A DNA stretch of 64,000 nucleotides from Fimbriimonadaceae bacterium (GTDB lineage Bacteria; Armatimonadota; Fimbriimonadia; Fimbriimonadales; Fimbriimonadaceae), in assembly GCA_023957775.1 (NCBI GenBank), contig JAMLGR010000009.1:62001-126000 (forward strand), read 5' to 3'. This document shows positions 8,115 to 16,164 of the stretch, piece by piece (the stretch's first letter is position 1; every line of letters begins with the position of its first letter). The notes below the pieces were generated by a model. It searched no databases and was not told the origin of the DNA. It worked only from the letters and a program-made list of their open reading frames with translations. Made by a program: the position numbers and the translations under genes.

Positions 8115-9505
8115 TACTTCCGCGGCAGCAACGAGGGCGCGCAGGCCAGGTTGTAGGCCATGACCGCCGAATTCGTGCTCGACTGCACGAGATACTCGGG
8201 GATCGCATACTCGAGGCGGTCGTTTTGGGTGTGCCACGAAAAGCCATAGTCAGCGCGGCCCGTCTCCATGAAGAAGAATCCGGGCACGCCCTTGGCCAGG
8301 AACGAGGCGTGGTCGCTGCCGCCGCCGCGCAGTTCTGGAACGGCGTTCACGGTCTGCGGCAGGTCGGGGAACGCCGCCGCCATGGGTGCGAGCGCCTCTT
8401 TGATCATCGCGACCTGGCTCTCCAGGCACGACACGCCGCCCTGGTAGTTCGTCCCTCCGTCGTCCACGAACACTGCGGAGATTCCGTCAAGTTCTGAGGC
8501 GTGTTTCTCTACGTAACCCGCGGATCCCAGGAGACCCTGCTCCTCGCCGGACCAGAGCACGAAGCGAATCGTGCGCTTGGGCTTGGCTCCGCTTGCCACA
8601 AGGATGCGGGCGGCCTCGAGCATCACCATCGTGCCCGTGCCGTTGTCCACCGCTCCCTGCGAGCCCGGCCCGTTCCACGAGTCCAGGTGCGCGCTGAAGA
8701 TCACGAACTCGTTCGGCTTCTCGGTGCCCGGGATGTCCGCCACGACGTTGTAGACGGGCTGGGGCCGCAAGAACCGGTTCTCGACGTCGAACTCCAAGAC
8801 CGTTTCGCGACCGAACTCGAGGTTGCGCACCATCCGGTCCCAGTCGCTCCTTCGCACCGTGAGGCGGACGTCTTTCGGCAGGTGGTCGCGCGACACGTCC
8901 TGGAATCGACCGTGCGTGTGCACTCGTTCATCGGCGGAGCCGTAAATGCGGCCGGCGATGCCCGCGGCGTCGAGTTTGGCCTGCACGGCCCGCCACTCGT
9001 CGCTGTCCACGGCCTGGGGCCCACGCATGGTGACCGGCGCGCGCATCACGATCCATGCGCCCTGGTAGAGAGCAGGGTTCTTCTCGAACTCGGCGAGGGT
9101 CGCGGGCTCCATCGCGGCAGGCGCGCGTACAAGGCCCTTGGTGCCGGCGGTCCACGCGTTCGTGGTGAATTCGATCGGGACGTCGAACGGCTTCACCATG
9201 CGTGCGAACTGCCGCGGTCCCCGCTCGAACCCGACCGGCACGACGCCCCATTCCTCCAGGTGCACGTTCTGCAGCCCGAACTCGCGGAACTTGCCCGCGG
9301 TCCACTCGCAGGCGCGCTGAAGTTGGGGCGAACCGGTCAACCGCGGCCCGATGCGCTGGGTGAGGTACGTGAGGTGGCGCATCACCTGGTTGTGCTGCTT
9401 GCCCTCGTCGAGAATGCGCGCGATCGTCGCGGCATCGCCTTGGCCGAGGGCGAAGGGGGCCACCCATGCGGCAAGCAGGGCGACGGAAAGGCCTCGTAGC
9501 TTCAT
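8114..9505 (-). CDS. secreted M28 zinc aminopeptidase with PA domain
   Basis: A 463-aa exported peptidase. A signal peptide (to about residue 21, ending APFALGQ) precedes a protease-associated region and the M28 catalytic core: FVIFSAHLDSWNGPGSQGAV (metal His/Asp), DNGTGTM, VLWSGEEQGLLGS (catalytic Glu pair), GSDHASFLAKGVP and WHTQNDRLEY (final metal His). All metal ligands appear present. The ATG at 9505 has a TAACTT -10 box 8 nt upstream and no ribosome site. The gene is a tandem paralogue of the next M28 gene and probably scavenges peptides outside the cell. Confidence 0.92.
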   Translation of the reverse strand: MKLRGLSVALLAAWVAPFALGQGDAATIARILDEGKQHNQVMRHLTYLTQRIGPRLTGSPQLQRACEWTAGKFREFGLQNVHLEEWGVVPVGFERGPRQFARMVKPFDVPIEFTTNAWTAGTKGLVRAPAAMEPATLAEFEKNPALYQGAWIVMRAPVTMRGPQAVDSDEWRAVQAKLDAAGIAGRIYGSADERVHTHGRFQDVSRDHLPKDVRLTVRRSDWDRMVRNLEFGRETVLEFDVENRFLRPQPVYNVVADIPGTEKPNEFVIFSAHLDSWNGPGSQGAVDNGTGTMVMLEAARILVASGAKPKRTIRFVLWSGEEQGLLGSAGYVEKHASELDGISAVFVDDGGTNYQGGVSCLESQVAMIKEALAPMAAAFPDLPQTVNAVPELRGGGSDHASFLAKGVPGFFFMETGRADYGFSWHTQNDRLEYAIPEYLVQSSTNSAVMAYNLACAPSLLPRK

Positions 9506-9564
9506 GGGAGCAAAGTTACCCCGGCCTCGCCCGGGCCGGGGAAAGACGCACGCAAAGAACGCCC

Positions 9565-9632
9565 CAGGCCCAAGGCCCAAGGCCCAAGAACAACCGGGCC
9601 CAAGGACCAAGGACGAAGGACCAAGAACGAAC
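9565..9632. repeat. heptamer array, GGCCCAA/GGACCAA units
   Basis: About nine units with 7-bp spacing (GGCCCAA three times, then GAACAAC, and after a short break GGACCAA, GGACGAA, GGACCAA, GAACGAA) end immediately beside the stop codon of the second M28 gene. The unit is the reverse complement of the TCCTTGG array at 1962. Confidence 0.75.
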
Positions 9633-9633
9633 C

Positions 9634-11040
9634 CTACCGTCCGGCCGGAGGCGGCGTCGGGCGTGGGAGCAGGGTCGGTGCGCACGCGACGATGTACGAT
9701 GCCGCCGCACTGTTCGTGGACGACTGCACCAGGTACTCGGGGATCGCCTTTTCATACCGGTCGTGCTGCGTGTGGTGCACGAAGTTGTAGTCCGAAGTTC
9801 CGGTCTCGAACCAGAAGAATCCGGGCACACCCACGGCGTTGAACGACGCGTGGTCGCTGCCTCCGCCAGGCGGAATGCGGTCTCCGACCCGAATCTGCAT
9901 CGGCATGTCCGGGAACGCGTCCATCGCCGGCTTGAACGCCTGCGCCAGCATCGATTCCATCTCCTTGGTGCACGACACGCCACCCTGGTAGTTGGTGCCG
10001 CCGTCGTCCACAAACACCGCCGAGATCTTGTCCATCTCGTCCTTATGGGCCTGCACGTAAGCGCGCGAGCCGAAAAGGCCCTGCTCCTCGCCGGTCCACA
10101 TGATGAAGCGGATGGTCCGTTTCGGCTTGGCGCCGGCCTTCATGAGGATGCGCGCGGCCTCGAGCGCCACCATCGTGCCCGTGCCGTTGTCCAACGCGCC
10201 CTGCGATCCGGGGCCGTCCCACGAATCGAGGTGCCCGCTCACGATCACCACCTCGTCCGGGCGCTCGGTCCCCGGGATCTCGGCCACGACGTTGTTGAGC
10301 TGGCGCGGCCCCTTCACAAAACGCTGCTCCATGTCGAATTCGAGCTCGACGTTCTTGCCTGCGTCGATCTGTTCGAAGATCGCGTCCATGTCGCTCTTGC
10401 GGATCGTCGGCCGCACCTCGGTGGGCAGCGCGTCCCACGTGATGTTGTAGCGGCCGCTGGTGAGGACCAGCTCGTTGCGCGAGCCCGACACGATTCCCGC
10501 GATGCCGGCATCGGCCACCGCCTCCTGGACCTGCTTCTGCTCGTCGGTGAGCTGGGGACCCCGGCGCCCCCCGGCGGCGGTGCGCCGCAGGACCCATGCG
10601 CCCTTGAGCGAGTCCTTGACCTTCTCGAAGTCGGCCATGGTGGCCGGCTCGGGAACGGCCTTGCCGCGGACGGGCCCGTTGGTGCCCGGAGTCCATGAGG
10701 GCGAGGTGAATTCGAAAGTGCGCTCCACGGGGGCCACCATCTTCGCGGACTGGCGCTTGCCGCGCTCGAAGCCCACTTCCCACTCGCCCCACTGCTCCAG
10801 GTGCACGTTCTGGAGGCCGTACTCCCTAAACTTGGACATGGTCCATTCGCAGGCTCGCTCAAGCTGCGGCGAGCCCGTGAGTCGGGGGCCGATTTCACTG
10901 GTGAGGTAGGCGAGATGCTGCATCACCTGGTTGTGATTCTTGCCTTCGTCGACGATCTTGGCCACGGTGGCGGGATCCGCCTGTCCAAAGACAAACACCC
11001 CCGCCGCCGCAACGAGCAACGTTGCGGAAATTCGTTTCAT
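9634..11040 (-). CDS. secreted M28 zinc aminopeptidase (paralogue)
   Basis: A 468-aa exported peptidase with the architecture of the adjacent M28 gene: signal peptide (MKRISATLLVAAAGVFVFGQ), PA-type middle region, then VVIVSGHLDSWDGPGSQGAL, DNGTGTMVAL, IMWTGEEQGLFGS, GGSDHASFNAVGVPG and HHTQHDRYEKAI. Metal and catalytic residues are intact. A GGAGGAATT ribosome site directly precedes MKRIS, so I chose this start over an in-frame ATG 18 nt upstream. The two M28 genes look like an old tandem duplication. Confidence 0.92.
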   Translation of the reverse strand: MKRISATLLVAAAGVFVFGQADPATVAKIVDEGKNHNQVMQHLAYLTSEIGPRLTGSPQLERACEWTMSKFREYGLQNVHLEQWGEWEVGFERGKRQSAKMVAPVERTFEFTSPSWTPGTNGPVRGKAVPEPATMADFEKVKDSLKGAWVLRRTAAGGRRGPQLTDEQKQVQEAVADAGIAGIVSGSRNELVLTSGRYNITWDALPTEVRPTIRKSDMDAIFEQIDAGKNVELEFDMEQRFVKGPRQLNNVVAEIPGTERPDEVVIVSGHLDSWDGPGSQGALDNGTGTMVALEAARILMKAGAKPKRTIRFIMWTGEEQGLFGSRAYVQAHKDEMDKISAVFVDDGGTNYQGGVSCTKEMESMLAQAFKPAMDAFPDMPMQIRVGDRIPPGGGSDHASFNAVGVPGFFWFETGTSDYNFVHHTQHDRYEKAIPEYLVQSSTNSAAASYIVACAPTLLPRPTPPPAGR

Positions 11041-11128
11041 AATTCCTCCGAAGGACACTACGTTCGACAGGTCCCGAATCGCTCCTGCGTGGCGGGCACG
11101 GATCGGGCCTTTTGTGCGTTCTTACCAA

Positions 11129-11560
11129 ATGATGGTGCGCTGGTCGGTTCCCCTGCTCTTTGCCCTCCTGGTCGCCGGTTGCCGCATGGATCCCTCGGCC
11201 GACGTCGTCGGGACGTGGGGAGTGGATTTGGCAAGTTCGAAGCTTCCCTCGACCAGCCCCGAGCAGGTCCTTTTCGCCCAAGCCGCCCTTTCGACCGTCC
11301 GCGTCGAGATCCGCGCGGATGGCTCGTTCGAGTTGAACTTGATGAAGTCCCAGAAGGGGACATGGAAGTACGACGGCGAGACCCTGTACCTCTCTCCCGA
11401 GTCAGGTTCCCGGGGCGCCCGGTCGCTGCGATTCATCGAGGGCCAAGGCGAAGTCAAGATGCGGTTCCTCTCGAAGGAAAACCGCTTGGAGTGGAAGCTC
11501 GAGAGCCCGATCAACGCGACCCTGCGGCTGATGCGTGTCGCCGAAGAGACCAAGGCTTAG
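11129..11560 (+). CDS. small lipoprotein, function unknown
   Basis: A 143-aa protein with a lipobox (LLVAGC, Cys about residue 18), so it is probably anchored to the outer membrane. The mature part (GTWGVDLASSKLP, GSFELNLMKSQKGTWKYDGE, RLMRVAEE) looks like a small beta-barrel or lipocalin-like domain, repeating GTW and KGTWKYDG phrases, but I cannot name a family. It is transcribed divergently from the second M28 gene. Confidence 0.7.
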   Translation: MMVRWSVPLLFALLVAGCRMDPSADVVGTWGVDLASSKLPSTSPEQVLFAQAALSTVRVEIRADGSFELNLMKSQKGTWKYDGETLYLSPESGSRGARSLRFIEGQGEVKMRFLSKENRLEWKLESPINATLRLMRVAEETKA

Positions 11561-11601
11561 GGCCACGCCGATGCTCGTCGACGTGGCCTTCAAAAGCGCG
11601 G

Positions 11602-12543
11602 CTAGCGCCGCCGCCGTCGCGCCAAGAGCCCCATGCCCGCTGCAAGGACGAGCATCGTCATCGGCTCTGGGACGGCAAACCCGGTCACCACGACGACCTG
11701 GTCTCCACCACCGAAGGTTGAGAAGAGGAAGTCGCCGGTCAGGGGGTCGATGTAGGCGCCCTCCGCACCCGAGAGCCCGACCATGAAGTCGCGCCGCGTT
11801 CCAACGATGGGATCTCCGTTGGCGTCGACTTCGTAGGTTGCGACGTTTCCGGCGGAGTACTCGGACACGATCATGCTGGGGGTCCCAAACAAAGCCGATC
11901 CGATCGGAACGTAGGCAAATCCCTCCGGCCCGCCGCCCAGCGTCGCCGTTTGCGACACGCCGACGAGATCGAACGTTCCAGAGCCGTCCGGTGTCACCGT
12001 CGCATCGTAGAATTCACCACCGCTCCACGAGACCAACTTCACGCGGCCGGCGCCCGGTTGCCCCGTCGGCACGAAACTGATCGCCGCGTGGGACCCAGCG
12101 ACCCCCAGGGCCGCCATGTCGATCACTTTGTCGGGGGTCGTGCTGCCGAACTTGTATTGGCCCAGTTCGTTGACCGGCCAACGCGAGGCAAACAGCACGC
12201 CGTTCGGGCCGTAGGTCACGCCGCCGTCGTTGTATGGCGCCTCGGCGAAGACCGTCGCGGTCCCCGAAAACCCGTTGATATGGCCCGACCCGTCGCGCGT
12301 GATGCCGATCTCATAGAGTTGGCCTCCAGCGGTGTTGGCCGAGCCGCCGATGAGCAATCGGTCCGTCGTCCCCGCCAGCAGGGTCAAACCCCCGTAGAGG
12401 GGAACCACACCTGGGACCGATCCCAGAGAAGTGAAACTGTAGTTACCCGAATAGTAGGGATCGATCGTCTGCGCGCCGGCGGTCGCCTGCAACGCCAAGA
12501 GACCCAACATCGCCATGGGCACCCGAACGTGATTCTTGAACAC
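11602..12543 (-). CDS. PEP-CTERM exported protein
   Basis: A 313-aa protein with an N-terminal signal peptide and a C-terminal sorting signal: VPEPMTMLVLAAGMGLLA followed by RRRRR. Such tails are recognised by exosortase, cut, and the protein is delivered to the surface, often with exopolysaccharide. The body is rich in Gly/Ser/Thr and contains strand-like repeats such as FAYVPIGSALFG and GVLFASRW, consistent with a beta-propeller, so it may bind carbohydrate or a partner outside the cell. It starts at GTG (MFKNHVRV) behind a GAAGGAGG ribosome site. No exosortase gene is in the window. A palindrome lies about 30 bp upstream. Confidence 0.85.
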   Translation of the reverse strand: MFKNHVRVPMAMLGLLALQATAGAQTIDPYYSGNYSFTSLGSVPGVVPLYGGLTLLAGTTDRLLIGGSANTAGGQLYEIGITRDGSGHINGFSGTATVFAEAPYNDGGVTYGPNGVLFASRWPVNELGQYKFGSTTPDKVIDMAALGVAGSHAAISFVPTGQPGAGRVKLVSWSGGEFYDATVTPDGSGTFDLVGVSQTATLGGGPEGFAYVPIGSALFGTPSMIVSEYSAGNVATYEVDANGDPIVGTRRDFMVGLSGAEGAYIDPLTGDFLFSTFGGGDQVVVVTGFAVPEPMTMLVLAAGMGLLARRRRR

Positions 12544-12570
12544 TTTGAACCTCCTTCCTCATGCAAACAA

Positions 12571-12586
12571 ATCTGTCAGTACAGAT
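12571..12586. promoter_or_regulatory. palindromic operator candidate of PEP-CTERM gene 1
   Basis: ATCTGT-CAGT-ACAGAT is a perfect palindrome apart from its centre. It contains the 12-mer CTGTCAGTACAG, which recurs as its reverse complement in front of the PEP-CTERM gene at 27477. A TATGAT that could act as a -10 box on the minus strand lies just upstream. Confidence 0.55.
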
Positions 12587-12635
12587 CACCTTCATCATAT
12601 CGCACATTTGTAAGAAAGTCGGCGTGTCTCATGCC

Positions 12636-13283
12636 TCAACCCCCGTGATCGAGGAGAAACGCCTTGAGCTCGGGGTGTTCGGCGGCGATGTCGGTCGCGG
12701 TCTGGCCGCGCTCGGTCGGGCGCTTGGGATCGGCGCCGCGGTCGATGAGGAGGCGCGCCGCCTCCCGATGCCCGTTCTGCGCCGCGCCGTGCAACGCCGT
12801 AAACCCACCCTCCTGCGGCGCGTCGACTTCGGCGCCGGCGTCCAGGACGACCCGCAGGCATTCAAGGTTGCGGCCGAACACCGCGGAGTGGAGCGGGGCC
12901 ACACCGCCCAGAGCCTCGGAACGCTGGTTCGGGTCGGCGCCCGCTTCGATCAACGCCTTCGCCACCTCCGGGTGCCCGAAGGCGACAGCGAGACAGAGCG
13001 GGGTGAATCCGTCGGGCGAGAGCTCCGCATAGTGGTCCGGGGCGAGACGGGTCACCGTGTCGAGATGGCCGACCGCGCACGCGGTCCAGAAATCGAGCTT
13101 CGCACCGAGTTCGATGAGCTTCTCGACCGCCGACCGGTGTCCATGGTAGGCCGCGGCCAGAACGACGGGGAGGCCCTGCTCGTTCACCGCGTCGACGCTG
13201 GCAGGATCTTCGGCTGCGCAGCGCGCGATCGCGTCCAAATCCCCCTTGCGGGCCGCGTCCATCATCGCCTTGTGCTCGATCAC
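12636..13283 (-). CDS. ankyrin-repeat protein
   Basis: A 215-aa soluble protein built of about six ankyrin repeats (for example GLPVVLAAAYHGHRSAVEKL, GFTPLCLAVAFGHPEVAKAL, GFTALHGAAQNGHREAARLL), used for protein-protein contact. It has no signal peptide or catalytic domain. The true start is GTG 13283, whose GTGA overlaps the stop of the upstream TPR gene by four bases; the open frame running to 13877 is an overlap artefact. The partner is unknown, and the TPR gene is its translationally coupled neighbour. Confidence 0.85.
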   Translation of the reverse strand: MIEHKAMMDAARKGDLDAIARCAAEDPASVDAVNEQGLPVVLAAAYHGHRSAVEKLIELGAKLDFWTACAVGHLDTVTRLAPDHYAELSPDGFTPLCLAVAFGHPEVAKALIEAGADPNQRSEALGGVAPLHSAVFGRNLECLRVVLDAGAEVDAPQEGGFTALHGAAQNGHREAARLLIDRGADPKRPTERGQTATDIAAEHPELKAFLLDHGG

Positions 13284-14116
13284 GACGATTCCATCCCCAA
13301 CTCGCGCAGTCGAGCGAGCCTCTCCTCGAACGCCGGATCGTCGCCCAACGTGTCGGCCAGCTTCTCCGCCGCCTTGGCAAACCAAGGCGCCGCCTCCGCC
13401 TTCCGCCCAAGTTCGAGAAGGCACTCGGCCCTCTCCTCGTGGGCGTATCCCGTCGGGTCCTCGTCGACGAGCTCGACCTGCATGGCAAGAGCCTCCTCCA
13501 AGCGCCCCAACGAGCGCAGGCATCGGGCTACACACCACCGGGCGATGGCCTCGGTGCGCGGATCTCCCAATTCCCGACGTGCGCGAAGGGCCTCCTCGAA
13601 CTTGGAAAGCGCTTCGTCGTAGCGACCCTGGTCGTGGAGCGTCCAGCCCATGTTGTTTGCGAGGCTCGCCCGCCATCGCCGCGCATTCGGGTCGGGCGAA
13701 GCCAAGGCCAGGGCGAGGGCCTTCTCGTTCCAGCCCATCTGTTCGGCGGTGGGCGAAGCGATGGCCACCATGTGCGCCGCGTCCACCGCCAGCGCGTCCT
13801 GACCCGTCTCGGTTGCCACGTTCCACGCCTCGACGAACAGCGGCCGGGCCTGTTCGGGATCCCCTCCCGAGTTGCACGCCCGCCCGCGTTCAAGCAGGTA
13901 ACGAACACGCAACCGAGGCGAGGGATCGGGAAGTTCGACGACTTCGTCCAGCAAGGCGTGCGCGTCGTCGAAGCGCCGCTGCAACCCGAGGGAGCGTGCC
14001 AACTGGGTCTTGAGTTCGGCTTGAAGCTCCGGCGCCTCAGCTTGGATCAGAGCCTTGCGAAACCGGTCTTCGGAGGCCGCCGGATCGTTGAAATCCCACA
14101 GAGCATCGATGTCCAT
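13280..14116 (-). CDS. TPR-repeat protein
   Basis: A 278-aa soluble protein of tandem tetratricopeptide repeats (LARSLGLQRRFDDAHALLDE, NNMGWTLHDQGRYDEALSKF, ARCLRSLGRLEEALAMQVEL), which form protein-binding superhelices. I start it at ATG 14116 (MDIDALWDFNDPAASEDRF). An earlier ATG at 14173 would lie inside a heptamer repeat array and add 19 low-quality residues. It is coupled to the ankyrin gene by a GTGA overlap, suggesting the two scaffold proteins are made together. No specific function can be named. Confidence 0.8.
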   Translation of the reverse strand: MDIDALWDFNDPAASEDRFRKALIQAEAPELQAELKTQLARSLGLQRRFDDAHALLDEVVELPDPSPRLRVRYLLERGRACNSGGDPEQARPLFVEAWNVATETGQDALAVDAAHMVAIASPTAEQMGWNEKALALALASPDPNARRWRASLANNMGWTLHDQGRYDEALSKFEEALRARRELGDPRTEAIARWCVARCLRSLGRLEEALAMQVELVDEDPTGYAHEERAECLLELGRKAEAAPWFAKAAEKLADTLGDDPAFEERLARLRELGMESS

Positions 14117-14171
14117 CGCCGCGATGGATTTCGACGCGCGCTGCGCCGGTCCTTCCGTCAGCCCCCCCGAC

Positions 14172-14199
14172 ATACGACAGACGACGGACGACCGACGAA
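14172..14199. repeat. heptamer array, NNACGAC unit
   Basis: Four 7-bp units (ATACGAC, AGACGAC, GGACGAC, CGACGAA) end one base before the stop codon of the pterin dehydratase gene. Confidence 0.7.
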
Positions 14200-14200
14200 C

Positions 14201-14491
14201 TCAAAGCCTCTCGATGCGCCGGGCGAGTTCGAAGTCGTAGGGGCTCAGCCCGCCCACGGCGTGGGTGTTCATCGACACGAACACCTTCTTGTAGCCGATC
14301 GAGATGTCGGGGTGATGGTCCAACTCCTCGGCAGCCTGGCCGATCTTCGCGGCGAACGCCACCCCGTCCAGATAGCGGTCGAATTCAAACGTCTTGGCGA
14401 GATGGCCGTCGATCGCCAGCCACCCATCCAGGAGATTCACCTCCCGCTCCACCTGCTCGTCGCTCAGCTTCACGTACTCGAGATCTGCCAT
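14201..14491 (-). CDS. 4a-hydroxytetrahydrobiopterin dehydratase
   Basis: A 96-aa protein of the PCD/DCoH family (often called phhB), which dehydrates pterin-4a-carbinolamine. The signature EELDHHPDISIGYKKVFVSM carries the catalytic His pair, and THAVGGLSPYDFELARRI matches the family's C-terminus. Its length equals the usual ~95-100 aa. No aromatic amino acid hydroxylase is nearby. Upstream, the TAGAATA element could act as a -10 box here (TATTCT) and for pckA (TAGAAT). Confidence 0.9.
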   Translation of the reverse strand: MADLEYVKLSDEQVEREVNLLDGWLAIDGHLAKTFEFDRYLDGVAFAAKIGQAAEELDHHPDISIGYKKVFVSMNTHAVGGLSPYDFELARRIERL

Positions 14492-14500
14492 GGCCAGAGG

Positions 14501-14507
14501 TAGAATA
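14501..14507. promoter_or_regulatory. shared divergent -10 element (TAGAATA)
   Basis: The plus strand reads TAGAAT (14501-14506) in front of pckA, 84 nt before its ATG. The minus strand reads TATTCT (14507-14502), 11 nt before the pterin dehydratase ATG. This is a second case of one element readable as -10 on both strands. Confidence 0.45.
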
Positions 14508-14589
14508 GCACGACAGCGAGGCCTCGCCCAACCCACTGATTCGACCGTCGGCGACCGCCCGTTCGCTGTCGAAAAGGATCAGAAACGAC

Positions 14590-16122
14590 ATGTCAACGAC
14601 GACTCCAAACCTCGCTCTTTCCGACGTCCTGGCCAGCGCCACCCTGCATGCCAACCTGCCCACGGCCGAGCTTGTCGAGCACGCGGTTCGCAGCGGCGAC
14701 CTTCTCGCCGCCAGCGGCGCGCTCGTGGCGTACACCGGCAAGTACACCGGGCGCACGCCCAAGGACAAAGTGACCGTCCGCGAGCCGGGCAGCGAAGCTA
14801 ACATCTGGTGGGACAACAACGCCGAAATCTCCCCCGAAGTCTTCGCGCGCCTGATGGACAAGGCCCACGCGTACATGCGCGGAAAGGACCTCTACGTGGT
14901 CGATACCTACGGGGGAGCCGACCCCAACCACCGCATCCGAGCCCGCTTCATCGTCGAACGACCCTACCACGCGTTGTTCATCAAGCAGCTTCTCCTGCGT
15001 CCCACCGACTCGGAATTGGCGACTTACGAGCCGGATTGGACCGTCATCGACCTGTGCTACCTCGAGGCGGACCCCGCGACAGACGGCACGCGAGGCGAGG
15101 CCTCGATCGCCCTGAACTTCGCGGAGAAAACCGTGCTCATCCTTGGCACGCAGTACGCGGGCGAGATGAAGAAATCGGTGTTCACCGTCCTCAACTATCT
15201 CCTGCCGCTGAAGGGCGTGCTGAGCATGCACTGTTCGGCCAACATCGGCCAGAACGGCGACACCGCGCTGTTCTTTGGGCTCTCGGGCACGGGCAAGACC
15301 ACCCTCTCCGCCGACCCCGGCCGAGGGCTCATTGGAGACGACGAGCACGGCTGGGACGATCGGGGCGTTTTCAACTTCGAAGGCGGCTGCTACGCGAAGT
15401 GCATCAAGCTGAGCAAGGAGGGCGAACCCCAGATTTGGGACGCGATCCGGTTCGGCGCGGTGCTGGAGAACGTCCCGCTGGACGACCACCGCGTGCCGGA
15501 CTTCGACGACAGCACGCTCACCGAAAACACGCGCTGCGCGTACCCCATCGAGTTCATCGAAAACGCCGTCCGACCGAGCATCGGCGGACATCCCAGGAAC
15601 ATCGTCTTTCTCACGGCCGACGCGTTCGGCGTCCTGCCTCCGATCTCCAAACTCACTCCGGAACAGGCGATGTACCATTTCCTCAACGGGTACACGGCCA
15701 AGGTCGCGGGCACCGAGGCGGGCGTCACCGAGCCCCAGGCGACGTTCTCCACGTGCTTCGGCGCGCCCTTCCTGCCGCTGAGGCCGAAGGTCTATGCCGA
15801 ACTCCTCGGCCAGAAGATCGAAAAGCACGGAGTGCAGGTGTGGCTCGTGAACACGGGCTGGACCGGCGGTCCCTACGGGGTTGGCAACCGCATGAAGCTC
15901 GCGCACACCCGCGCGATGCTCCACGCCGCCCTGGCGGGTCAGCTCGATGGATCGCACTACACGGTCGACCCTGTGTTCGGGCTCTCGATCCCCACCTCGT
16001 GCCCGAACGTGCCGGACGACGTGCTCGTGCCCCGCAAAACGTGGGCCGACAAAGAGGCGTACGACGCGAAGGCGCGCGAGCTGCACGCGATGTTCGAGAC
16101 CAACTACAAGAAGTTCGTGTAG
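14590..16122 (+). CDS. pckA: phosphoenolpyruvate carboxykinase (ATP)
   Basis: A 510-aa cytoplasmic enzyme that converts oxaloacetate and ATP to PEP, CO2 and ADP, opening gluconeogenesis. The P-loop [11 protein letters not shown] near residue 235 and [18 protein letters not shown] just after it are diagnostic of the ATP-dependent type. [15 protein letters not shown] and [16 protein letters not shown] also match. An AAAAGGAT ribosome site precedes the ATG and the mRNA has a leader of about 80 nt, unlike leaderless neighbours. With glpX at 29.5 kb it indicates a working gluconeogenic route. Confidence 0.96.
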   Translation: MSTTTPNLALSDVLASATLHANLPTAELVEHAVRSGDLLAASGALVAYTGKYTGRTPKDKVTVREPGSEANIWWDNNAEISPEVFARLMDKAHAYMRGKDLYVVDTYGGADPNHRIRARFIVERPYHALFIKQLLLRPTDSELATYEPDWTVIDLCYLEADPATDGTRGEASIALNFAEKTVLILGTQYAGEMKKSVFTVLNYLLPLKGVLSMHCSANIGQNGDTALFFGLSGTGKTTLSADPGRGLIGDDEHGWDDRGVFNFEGGCYAKCIKLSKEGEPQIWDAIRFGAVLENVPLDDHRVPDFDDSTLTENTRCAYPIEFIENAVRPSIGGHPRNIVFLTADAFGVLPPISKLTPEQAMYHFLNGYTAKVAGTEAGVTEPQATFSTCFGAPFLPLRPKVYAELLGQKIEKHGVQVWLVNTGWTGGPYGVGNRMKLAHTRAMLHAALAGQLDGSHYTVDPVFGLSIPTSCPNVPDDVLVPRKTWADKEAYDAKARELHAMFETNYKKFV

Positions 16123-16164
16123 ACCTGGGGGAGTGTCCCTGGAGGGCCTAGTAGACTGCCGCCT

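Noticed and set aside
12636-13877. 413-codon form of the ankyrin protein
   Set aside because: The upstream 198 codons overlap the TPR gene in another frame; the GTGA overlap at 13280-13283 marks the real start.
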